A DNA stretch of 64,000 nt from Taeniopygia guttata (lineage: Eukaryota; Chordata; Aves; Passeriformes; Estrildidae): assembly GCF_048771995.1 (NCBI RefSeq), contig NC_133025.1, positions 248,001 to 312,000 of the forward strand, in the 5' to 3' direction. Made by a program: the position numbers and the translations under genes. Below the pieces are notes generated by a model. It worked only from the letters and a program-made list of their open reading frames with translations, was not told the DNA's origin and ran no database searches. How positions within the stretch are numbered: the first letter of the stretch is position 1; each line of letters opens with the position of its first letter. Positions 1 to 12,200 of the stretch are shown piece by piece.

Positions 1-264
1 TCCATCACATGCACAGATAATTTGTGGGGCCAGTGTGCTCATAAGGCCAATGTGGCCATGGGGTCAACACGAGCCATGAGGACAACACGACCATCAGTCA
101 GTGTGGCCATGGCGGTACCGAAGCCATGGCCATGGGGACAGCACAGGCAGGGGACAGCTTGGCTGTGGGGCCACCATGGGTGGCATCACCACAGTGAAGC
201 CCTGTGACCAACAGATGACAATCAGGACACCTCCCCCACCCCCCGTCCCTGTGTCCCCTCGCAC

Positions 265-3200
265 CTGGGATGGGGTGGCCGCCGAAGGTGATGTTGACAT
301 CGTAGTCACCAGGCGTGAAGGGGACATACTCCACTGCACAGCTCCCGTCCTTGTTGTCCTTGCAGGACATCTTCGCCTCTGAGGGACCCTCGATGGCCAG
401 GCCCAGCCCCCCAGTGCCCGCACCCCTGGGGACATGCCACCACTCAGAGAGGTGACACAGGCATGGTGGGGCCAGGGGGAACAACTGCCATGGTGGGGAG
501 ATGGAGGTGCCACCTCCCTGACAGAGGTGGCACCTCCATGGCAAGGGGACAGAGATGCCATCCTGGTGAGACAGGATGGAGATGGCGCTTTCATGGCAGG
601 GAGTGGAAATGCTTGTTTGGTGACATGGGATGGAGGTGGTACATCCATGGGAAAGGACACAGGTGGTAGAGGATGCAACAGGCTGGGCAAGGGACCTCTG
701 TGGCAGAACATGGAGGTGCCAGAGCGGTGGCATAGGATGAAGGGGGCGGGTTGGTGACATGGGATAGAGGCGGGACATGCACATGAAGGGCACAGGTGCA
801 AGAGGATAGTGGTGGCACTTCCACGTCAGGGGATGGAGATACTGGGTTGGCAGTTTGGGGTGGAGGTAACACCTCTGGGAGAGGAATCCATGGGTGTGGG
901 AATGGAGGGACCCAGGGCTGGTGCCCCCCTGGTCTCCACACTGAAGCAGGGAGCCATGCCCACCCCAAACCCCCCAACATGGACAGCATGAGGGGTGGGT
1001 GGGTGTGGCATACGGCTAGGGCAGGGGATTTGGAAGGCAGGGGTTGAGGGCCTTTGGGGAGCAGGGCTGGATTGAGGTTGGGGGTCAGTGCCCACCTGGT
1101 CTCCACGGTGAAGTGGTTGGCCGTGCCCACCAGGCCACCCTCCAGGCCAGGGCCATGCGCCCGAACGCGTGTGGGGTCGCAGCCCTCGGCCACCCCCACA
1201 CGGAACGGGCTCTTGGGGACTGCCACATCATCATATGTCACCTCCACCAGGTGCAGCCCTGTGACAGGGACACCATCACACACTGCCCATGGAGGGGGCA
1301 CAAGGGGTCTCTGGGATGGGGATTCTCAGGGAATTTGGGGGGTCCCTAGGTGGGGTTTTAAAGGTCTTGGGTGTTTTGGAGATCCCTGAATGAGGTTTTT
1401 GAGGGGGGCTGGGAGTCCCTGGTTGTGATTTGGGGATGTCTCAGTGGTCTGGGGTGTTCCTGGTTCTGAGGCTCCAGTGGGAATTGAAGGGGGTCCCCAC
1501 TTGGACATGGCATGGGAAGATCCCTCTCTGAAGGTCCCTCATGAGGAACAGAGGGTGCCTGGCCAGGACTTGGGGTCCTGGGGGGATGTTGGAGTCTGGT
1601 GTAGGAGCAGAGTCCCTGGGGGAGCTCATGGTCCCTGGAGCTTCCCAGGGGGTTGGGGGTCCCTAGGGGTTTGGGAGTCCCCTGGGGGTGTCTGTGTTCT
1701 CCAAGAGGGCCTTGGGGTCCCTGGGGGAGTTGGGTCTCCCAGGGGGTTTGTGGGGGTCCCTCACCCTCCTCAAAGGGTGTGTACTCCACGCGGTAGGTGC
1801 CATCGCCGAGGTCAGTGACGAAGGTGTCGATGGCGGTCCCTGAGGGGTTCAGCACCCGTGCCCGGACGTGGGGTCCCCCGGTGGGGGCCAGTGCCCGCGC
1901 ATCCACCGTGAACTCTGTGCCCACCTCCCGCAGCACTCCTGAGGGGTACAGGGGGGTCAAGGGGGCCCAGAGCTCACCTGAGGGTCCCTTACAGCACCCT
2001 CTGAGAGCCCATGGTCCCCTCAACACACACAGGGGCTTCAAGGGGAGAAACTGGCACACCCTTGGGGTCCCACCCCACACCCCCTGCACCCCTAGAACTT
2101 CCTCCCAGGAATGAGGGTAAAACCACAGGGACCCCTGAGTAGTGTTGGGGGCAAGGGGGACAGGGGGAGGAGAGATGCCCAGGAGAGCCCCCATTAGGGG
2201 GGATGGACATGGGGAGGAGATATTGGTGACCATGGCAGTGTCCATTGCCACGGGGTTGTCCGTGCAAGGGGGAGGCACCCACGGAGGCGTGTCCATAGGG
2301 TGCTCAGAAATCCCCCACGTGGGAAGGGCTGTCCATGGGGTGCACATGGGGTTGGAATGCCTGTGAGCAGGGATGTCCACAGAGAGGGGATACCCTCAGG
2401 GATGGGGAGCCCGTGGGGATGCTCACAGAGGGGAGATGCCTGTGGTGGTGTCCACAGGGGTACCCAGGAGGAAGAGATGCCCACAGGGATGGGATGCCCC
2501 TGGGGAGAAGGAGATCCCCACTCAGGGGAAAGAGGCGCCGTGGTGAGCGGCCCCTGTGTGGCCGCCCCCTCACCTCGAGGCTCCACGCCTTTGCCGTAGA
2601 CCTTGACGCTGCTGGTGTCGACGGCGGGGTCGACAGTGACGCGCACGGGGCAGTTGGGCACCGGGAGGCCGCCATAGTTGATGGTGATGGTGTAGGCGCC
2701 GGCACAGGCCGGGGTGTAGGTGATGGCGTAGGTGCCGTCGCGGTTGTTCTGTACCAGCACCTCAGCCTTGACGCCGGCCTCGGAGCGGATCTCGATGGTG
2801 AGCTCGGCCTCGCCGGCCTGTGAGCAGTCCACGGAGAAGACGGCCGCCTCGCCCGCGCGGCCGCGCTCCAGCCCCGGCCCCGATGCCGTCACTTTGGCCG
2901 GGTCGAAGGGCGCCGTGACCGCGGCCGTGAAGGGGCTGCCGGGGATGTGGCGCCCAGCAAACAGGATGTTGATGTGGTACTCTCCGGGCGCCGTGGGCAG
3001 GTAGGACACGGCGCAGGAGCCATCCCCGTTGTCCTGGCACTCGATCTTGGCCTCGCAGGGCCCCTCCACTGTCAGCCCCAGCCCCCCACTGCCCGCGCCC
3101 TGCGTGGCAATGGAGAAGGGCGCTGGGACCCCCACACGGCCGCCCTTCAGCCCCGGCCCCGAGGCCACCACCTGCAGGCACAGGGACACGTAGGGGTCAG

Positions 3201-6200
3201 GGGGACACAGGGACAGGTAGGGGGCATGGGGGACATGGGGACACGCAGGGGGTAAGGGGGACACGGGGCAGGTGGGGGTCAGTGGACCCCCATGTGACTG
3301 TCCTGTAGCCCCAGCCCTGAGGCCATCACCTGCTCACACAGGATTACGTGGGGGTCAGGGAGGACATGCAGGGGTTATGGGGATATGGGCACATCTGGGG
3401 CTTGTGAGCAGCACATGGGGGTCAGGAGGGCAGAGGGACACGGGGGTTGGGGCACACACATCCCTGTTGCACACACATGTGCCATGCTCACCTTGGAGGG
3501 GTCAGGGGGCAGCAGAGCCTCCACAGGGAAGGGGCTGCCTGGAACCGGGTGCCCGTCGTAGGTGACCTCGACACGGTGGGGCCCCTCCTCGGGTGGTGTG
3601 AAGGTGACAGGGTGGGGGCCCCCAGGGGGTGCAGGCCCCACCGTGCAGGGCACCGGGCGGCGCGAGGGGCCCGTCACCTTCACCTCCAGTTGCCCCTGGC
3701 CTCCGGCACCCTGGGTCTCCACCTGGAACTCCTGCACCTGCCCCACCTCTGCCTCTGCAGGGGAGTGGGGGTTCAGTGTGTCACCTCCACCCAAGGGTGT
3801 CCCCCATATCCAGGGTATTGTTTCCCCACAGGGTGTGTCCCCCCATGCCCCCACCCATATCTGTCCCCCATATCCTGGTTGCTCCCACACATAGGCAGTC
3901 CCAAACCTCTCCGACTAGAATGCCCCCCAACCCACCCGTGGGGCCCCCAAGCTGTGCCCCATAACCAGGGTGTGTATCACCCCCCCGGTACCCCTACATA
4001 CAGTGTCCATATGCCTTCATGTGCCCTCACCTCACTGAACCCCACACTCAAGAGTGCCCTCCCCAGCGTGCCCTCATATTCAGAGAGCCCCCCCAGACTG
4101 ATCCTGTCACCCAGGCATCCTCCCAAGGTCTCTTCCCCCAGGATGCCCCCAGTGCTCAAGTGTCCCTTGCAGGGCCCGCCCCACACTCTACACCACATGC
4201 AGGGTGCTCCCCTCCCTCGGTGTCCCCCCACCGTTCCCCCAGTGCTGCCACTCACTGCTGTTGAGCCCCTGCACCTTGACCTTGCCCAGCTGCAGCGGGG
4301 GGGCCACAGTGACGGGGAAGGGGCTCTTGGGGATGGGGTCCCCCCCGTAGGTGACCACCACAGACAGGGGGCCCTGCAGGAACAACTCCACATCAGGGTG
4401 CTGCCAGGGGACCCCCACACAGCACCCAGTCTTGGGGCAGAGGGCAGACATCCACGGGGCGGTGCTGGAGGATTCCAAGGGGGTGCCAGGGGACACACAG
4501 CCATAAGGCTGAAGGGGGGCTGGGGGTCACCCACGGCTGCTGGGGAGGGTAAATTCCTGGGGATGGGGGAACGTGTGGACCTGGGGGTGCCCTGGGTTGA
4601 CAGGTACACACATGGGGCTGCAGCTGCCCCAGGGGCATGGGGTGACCATGGCGATGGGGGGGTGTTCATGGCGGGGGGGCTGCCCAGGAGCTGGGGGTGC
4701 CTATGGGGAGGGGGTGCTCATGGGGTGCCCCTATACACTGGGCTGCATCAGTGGGTGTCCCTGAGGGAGCCCAGGGAATGGGATGTCAGTGAGGGGGCCC
4801 CCTTGGGTATCCCACGGGCCAGGGAGCCCCTGTATGTTGGGTATTCCCGCATGGGGTGACCCTATGGGCTGGGGTGGCCAGACTGGTTGAGGTGGCTCCA
4901 TGGGATGTCCCCATGGGTCCAGGTGCCCCAGCACGCACCTGCTGCAGCGGGGTGTACTTGACAGTGTAGGAGTAGTCGTGGTTGTCGATGACCTCGAAGT
5001 CGGCAACGGCTGGGCCGGGCCCCGACCCCACGAAGCGCACGTCCAGGGGGGCCTTCCCCGCCCCCCGCGTCTGCACGCGGAAGTGGGTAGGGGTCCCCAC
5101 CTCCACCCCTGCACCACATCATCAAGTCACTGCAGGACCCACGGCACCCACAGTCCCTGCCCCATAGCACCCAGATGTGGGTGGGGGTCCCCCACCGCCA
5201 CCCCTGCCCCTAGGGTCAGCCACCGTGGGACCCGCGCCCCTCACAGTACCGTCCTCACAGCACCCGTCACCCCCACCCCATGTCCCCACCCCACCCCACC
5301 CCACTGGCCCCTCACCCGTCCGGCTGAGCCCAGGTCCCTCGGCTTTGACCTTGGTGGCGTCGTGGGATGGGTCCACCTTGATGCGGAAGGGGCTGGAGGG
5401 GATCTCCTGGGGACCAAGGCCAGGCCACAGTGACACGGGGGCACCACGGGGTCACAGGCCCAGCCCCAGCAGCCCCACAGAGTGGGGGACGGACCCTCGG
5501 GGGTGTGGGGCAGTCCAGAACCCTGACCTGGTTGGCAAAGAGCACCATGATGGTGTAGAGTCCCGCGCCCGGCGCCGTGTACTTGACCGTGAAGGTGTCA
5601 TTGTCATTCTTGATGATGTCAAAGTCGATGTCGGCCTCGAGCGGCCCCACCACTCCTGGGGCGCACTTGATGCCAATGCTGACGTCACCTGTGGGGGTGG
5701 CTGGGTCAGTGGCCCCCACTCCCAGGGGGACACCAAGGAGTGGAACCGGGCACATGGGGCAGGGGACTGGATCAGGACTGGAGATGATGGACAGGACCAG
5801 GGTTGATGGACCAGGATCAGAGATAATGGACCAGGGATGCAGGTGCAGGAGTCCTGGACCAGGAACAGGGACAATGGTCCAGGACCAGGGGTGTAGGATC
5901 AGGGATGTAGGAGCAGGGATGCAGGATCAGGACCAGAACTGATGGCCCCAGAATGAAGGACCCTTGATCAAGGAATGATTGAGCAGGACTGGTGGTGATG
6001 GTCCAGGACCAGGGGTGCAGGACCAGGGGTTCTGGCCCAGGGACACAAGGCCCATGCCCACAGAGGAGTTCCCAGGGTGCCTCCCACCATTGCACCCACC
6101 CTGTCCAGCCTCGCTGCAGTCCACGGTGAAGTAAGTGGGTTCGTTGGCCTTCAGCCCTGTCTTCTCCACGCCCGGCCCGTGCACCTTCACCCTGCTGGGG

Positions 6201-9200
6201 TGGCTGCCCTCACCCACGCTCACCTGCAGGCCCACAGTGTCCCATGGGGCAGGGGCACAGATCCCTCTTTCCCTGGCACCCCATGGGCTGGGACCTCCAA
6301 CCCCCCCCACCACTGGCACCCTACATCCAACCACTCCATAGACTCCCATCCCCAGCACTTCATGGGACCCCCAGCCCTACCCCAGCACCCTATGGGTGTG
6401 GCACCTCCATCCCCACACCCAGCACCCCATGGGACCCCCATTTCCATCCACATCATCCCATGGGCCCCCAGCCCCATGGGACTCCCATGCCCCACATCTG
6501 ACACCTGAACACCCTCCATGAAGAGCACCCCCTCCCTACACCTCAAGGGACCCCGACGGCCACCCCAGCACCCATGGGCCCCCATGACACCCACACGGAA
6601 GGGGCTGTTGGGGGTGTTGACGCCCCCCCAGGCGACGATGACTGTGTGCTTCATGGCCTTGGTGGGGACGTAGACACAGTGGAAGGTGCCGTCACCATTG
6701 TCCTTCACCTTGATGTCGATGGGGAAGCCCTCGGCGTCCTGTGAGCAACAGGGGGGAGCTGAGGGGGCCCAACGGCACTCAGCACTGGCCAATGGCACCC
6801 AAGGGTGCCCAACGGCACTCGGCGCTGGTCAATGACACCCAAGGGTGCCCAGCAGTGCCCAATAGCACCCAATAGTGCTCAAGGGCACCCAGTGGTGCCC
6901 AACAACACTGAATGGAACCCAGCAGTGCTCAACAGCACTCAAAGGTGCTCAACTCCACCCGATGTCACTCAAGAGCACCCAGCAGCACCCCGCAGCCCCA
7001 CAGCTCCCACCTGGGCATAGAGCTTGAGGGGCCCCTTGCCGGCAGCACGGGCGTCAATGGTGAACTCGGCCGGGTGATCCACGATGCAGCCAGTGGGCTC
7101 CAGCCCGGGCCCAAAGGCCTTCACCTGTGGAGAGGGGCGGTTAGAAGGATGCAATGGGGTGCTGGCACCCCCAGTACCCACAGCTGAGGCGCAATGGGGC
7201 GCAGTGGGGCACAGCAGGGCACTGTGGAGCACAAGGGCACAACAGGATCCATGGGTGGCCATGGGTCGCAGCACCTTGTCGGGCCAGGAGTCAGGGGGAG
7301 CGGGGCGGATGTCAGCCATGAAAGGGCTGTCCCGGATGTCCTCGTCGTCACAGACCACATGCACGGCGTAGAGCCCTGGCTCCGTGGGCCAGTAGCGCAC
7401 GTCGCACGAGCCATCGCCCTTGTCATCACACTCGATGCGTGCCTGGGATGGGCCCTCGATGGAGAACCCTGGGGGCACCACAGCCACCGTTACCCTGTGC
7501 CCGTGCCATGACCCCCAGACCTCGTCCTCGTCCCCCCTCTGTGCCCATGCCCCCAGCAGGGTGACACCTAACAAGTCCTTACGTCCCCCCAGTGGGGACC
7601 CCAGACCATTGTCCCCTGTCTGTGACCATGTCCCCAGGGTGGCACCACCCGTGTCCCCCCGACCCCACTGGGGCCACCCCCAACCTGCCCCACGTCACCA
7701 CCTCTGCAGGCCTGTGTCACCACAGCAGTGGGGCACTCCACTATGGTGCCCGTCCTCCAGCCTGTCCCATGTCCCCAGTGGGGTTTACACGCTCTGTGCC
7801 CTTGTCCCCACCACAACACCCCTCACAGTGCCACATGCCTCATGGTGCCCCCCATTCTGTCCCCATGTCCCCAACAGGGTGTCACCCACTCGGACCCTTG
7901 TCCCCATCACCCAGCTCCCCACCCTGTTCCCACCACACGACCCCCAGCCCTGTCCCCATGTCCCCACCATGGTGCCCCTGACCCTGTCCCGATGTCCTGC
8001 CCTTCAGGGCTCACCCAGGGTCCCCACCACAGTGCCCCCCACCTCCATGTCCCCCCTGCTCACCAAGGGTCCCCACTTCAGTGCCGACGGCTTCGACCAC
8101 GAAGTCTGCAGGGCGCCCCACGACGCCGCCCTCGAGCCCCGGCCCCCAGGCCCGGACCTTCTGGGCCCCCGGCTGGGGGGACACCTGCACCTCGAATGGG
8201 CTGGGGGGGACAGGCAGGCGTGAGGGGGGCTGTAACACACCTGTACACCCCCACCCCCTCACCTCACACACCTGCACCTCTAACGGGCTGGGGGGGACAG
8301 GCAGGCGTGAGGGGGCTGTAACACACCTGTACACCCTCACCCCCTTACCTCGCACACCTTCACCTCGAACGGGCTGGGGGGAGCGGGAGGGAGGGGACTA
8401 CACTAACCTGCACACACCTGCACCCCCCAGTCCCCCCAAGTACCTCACACCCCTGGGGAGACACCTGCACCTCAAACTGGCTCGGGCGGATGAGGGAGGG
8501 CTTGTACTCCACACACCCCTCCCCACATTCCCCAGAACGCCCACCCCAGCGGGACATCTGCATCTCAGATGGGCTGGGGAGGGTGGAGGGGCAGTGAGGG
8601 CCCCCCGACCCCTTCTGCACAAGCCCACCCCCCTCACTTCCCCTGCTGGGACCCCTGCGCTCGGCACTGACCTGCGGGGGATGGCGTAGCCGCCCCAGGT
8701 GATGGACACCTGGTAGGTGCCGGGCACCCGGGGCACGTACTCGCACTCATAGACACCGTCGCCGACATCCCGCACGGTCACCGGCTCCTCCGTGCCCCCT
8801 GTGCGAGGGGGTCAGCTGGGGCACCCACCCAGGGGCACCCCCAGCCATGCACCTCCCGTGGTGCCCCCAACCCATGGTCAACCCCAGCATGGCCCCAACC
8901 ATCCAACCTCCATGGGCAACCCTGCAGGACCCCCTCCCACGCACCCACCTCCCCATGGCCATCCATGGTGTCCCCCAACCTTAGAGCCCCCATGGGTCCC
9001 CCACCCATATCCATCCCTCCATGGCGGACCCCCACCCATACACTCACCCCATGGGCCCCCCAAGTGGGACCCTCCCCGCATCCTTCCAGTGGCCAACCCC
9101 ACGGTGCCCCCCAACCTTCCAGCCCCGCCATGCTCCACGCAGCGACACGTACCTGGTCCCCGCAGTGTCACCCGCAGGTCCCCGCTGCCCGCGCCCCGTG

Positions 9201-12200
9201 TCAGAACCTTGAAATCGGCCACGTCCTGCACTCGGACCCCCCGTGGCTGCAGCCCCCTGCCCGTGGCCCGGACCGCCGAGGGGGTGCAGGCTGCAAACTC
9301 CCATTAGCACCCACCAGGCACCAGGGGGGCCCTGGGGAACCCCCAGGGACAGCAAGGGGGGGTCCCAGGGTTGGGAGGGGCCCATGGGGATGTCTTGGGG
9401 GCAGGGGAGTGCCATGGTGTCCTCAGGGACACAAGGAACCAACCCCTGGGGACACCCTGGGGATGGGGGTGCCAGAGGGACACCCCAGGGAGTGTCGGGG
9501 GACTATGGGTTCACCCGTGGTCACTTATTGGTGTCATGGACCACCACAGTCACTACTGGGTGCCTTGGGGGTCACCGTGGTCACAGCTGGGTGTCGAGGG
9601 GCCACTGATAGGTGACATTAGGTACAGTCACCACGAATGTTATGGAGCCATGTGGGGACGCAGAGGGAGCCTCACCTTCAGCCACATTGACAGTGAAGGG
9701 GCTTCTGGGCACCTGGGCGCCAGCATAGGTGACACAGATGGTGTGTGGCCCTTCGAGGACGGGCCGGTAGGTGCAGCGGAACACATTGTCCCCCTTGTCC
9801 TCCAGCATCACCTCCACTGTGTCTCGTCGGCCCTGGGGGTCCGTGATCACCACCCCCACATCGCCCGAGCCAGCCCCTGTCATCACCAGGACATGTGTTC
9901 AGTCCCATGGCCAGGCCACTGTGGGGACACGTCCCCAGAGCCCCCCAGCCCTGCCTGACAGCATGGCCCCGCAGCCACCAGACCACCCATGGCCATGGCG
10001 CAAGAAGGACAGTCTTGGTGCCACTTCCGTGCCACGGCCCTGCCACCATAAGGCCACCCCACCATGAAGGCATGGCCCCAGAGCCACCAGGTCATGCTAC
10101 ATCGAGGCCACCGTGAGGACATGTCCCCAGAGCCACATGGGCATGCTGTGGCCCTGGAATGAGAAGGTGTCCCCAAGCCACCATGAGATCATGCCATGAT
10201 CATGCCATGGCTGTGCCACGCCAAGGACACAGCCCCAGAGCCACCAGGCCACCCCACGTCATCATGAGGACATGGACAGTGCCAGCAAGTCATGTCACAG
10301 CCACCACAAGGACACGTCCTCGAAGTCTCTGGGTGATGCCGTGGCCATGTCACCATGAAGGCATGTCCCCAGTCACCTGGCCATGCCACCCCCAGGACAT
10401 GTCCCCAGCGACCCCCAGCCCCCCGTGCCCCCACCTGCAGTGTAGATGTCGAAGTAGGTGGCCTTGTTGGCCACATTGCCCACAGGCTCCAGGCCAGGGC
10501 CGCGTGCCGTGACCTTGCTGGCGTCGCCCAGGGCCATGCCCACAGTCACCCCAAAGGGGCTCCCGTCAATGTTCTGCCCCGCGAACAGCACCGTCACCTG
10601 GAGGGCACAGGGACATCAGGGGTGCCAGGGCACCACGGCCTCACCACAGCCCAGGAACACCCCCCATGGATCCCCTGGAGACAGTAGTGACACACCCCAC
10701 GGACACCCTCTAGCATGACAACCTGAAGAGGATCCCCCTCAGCAGTGACCACCCCCAGGGGCTCCCATTTGTCCCCTCCAGGGACCCTGATGCATAGGAC
10801 ACCCAGGAATCCCAACAGGACACTCCAGGGTCCCCCATTATAACACCTCCCCCCCCAGACCTCAGTGTGGCACCCCAGGGACCCTACAGGGCACCCCAGG
10901 GCCACCCAGTGTCGTCCCCAGGGACCCCAAGGAGAGCCCCCCAGAGATCCTTAGGGACCCCCTAGGGACCCCCAAACCCTACTGGGCCAGGTGTCCCCCA
11001 TTCCCCGTGGGGAGGAGGTGTGGCAGGGGCAGCCACCACTCTGAGACATGGGGGTGTCACGGGGTGGGGGTGCCATGGGGTGGGGTGCCATGGGGTGTCA
11101 GAGGTAGCAAGGGGATGTCACAGAAGGGTTCCCTTGGGGGGGTCACCAAGGTGCTCACCTTGTGCAGCCCCCCGACCTTGGGGATGTAGGTGACACTGTA
11201 TGTTCGCTTCTTGTCATTGTTGGGGACCACCTTCGCCTGCAGTGGGAAGAGACCCCAAAATCGGGGGAAGAAGGTGACACAGAGATGGGGCACTGGGGGG
11301 GTCTCCCAGAGAGGGAGATGGGGGGGATACCCCTGAGGGGGGCCAGGGCCCCCTGTACCTCCTCAGTGTGTCCCTCGGGGTCCTCAACATAGACCAGGAC
11401 CTCGCCCACGCCTGCCTCGAGGGTCTCCACTGTGAACTGGGCAGGGCGCAGCACCACGTTTCCCTGGGGCTCGATGCCTGCAGGGTGGGGGGAGTCAAGG
11501 GGGGTCCCAGCCCCCCAAAACCCCCCAGGGTTTGGGGCCCCAGGTTGTCCTTGGTGGTAGCAGTGGGTTCAGAGTATCAATGGTGGTCTCCTGAGTATGG
11601 GCAGGGGAGGCTGATAGGCCTTTGGGGAGTCTCTGTGCATAGCGGGACTTTTGGGGAGCCCTGGGTGGGGAGTGGAGCCCCTGGGGTTTCCCTCAGGTGT
11701 CCCTGGGCACAGGTGACACCCCAGGACTGGAGAGGAGTCCCTGGGCCTGCGGAGGCCATGGTTCACTCTCATGCCCTGACAGCCACAGCCCCCAGACACC
11801 CTCTTGTGCTGACAAGCCCCCCAAGTCCCCGCTCCGTGCCCCTTTTGTTCCCACCTGTGCCAGGTCCCCAGCCCCCCGGTGCCCCCCAAACCTCCACCCC
11901 CTCCTGCCCCCCCGGGACCCCAGCTGCCCACGGCCCCTCAGCCCCCGTACCGGGCCCGTAGGCCCGCGCGCGGCCGGGCTCGGGGAGACGGGGGCGCACG
12001 GGGGCCCCCGGCCGGAGCTTGGCCTTGGGGAACTGGGACAGGTACGTCATCACCGAGTGCTCGTCCACGTTGGGGTCCACGATCTCCTCGGGGGCGATCA
12101 CCTGGCAGGGAAGCCCGACACCTGTCAGACCCTGCTGGGGAACCCCCAGCACGCACCCCACTACCAGGAGGGGCCCCCGACACTCCCTGACCCTCCTGAG

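Noticed and set aside
8255-8380. Possible extra FLNC micro-exons with acceptor and donor
   Set aside because: A 25-base insert would break the frame and the peptide duplicates the next exon start, so repeat expansion explains it better; kept as a finding, not as a gene part.
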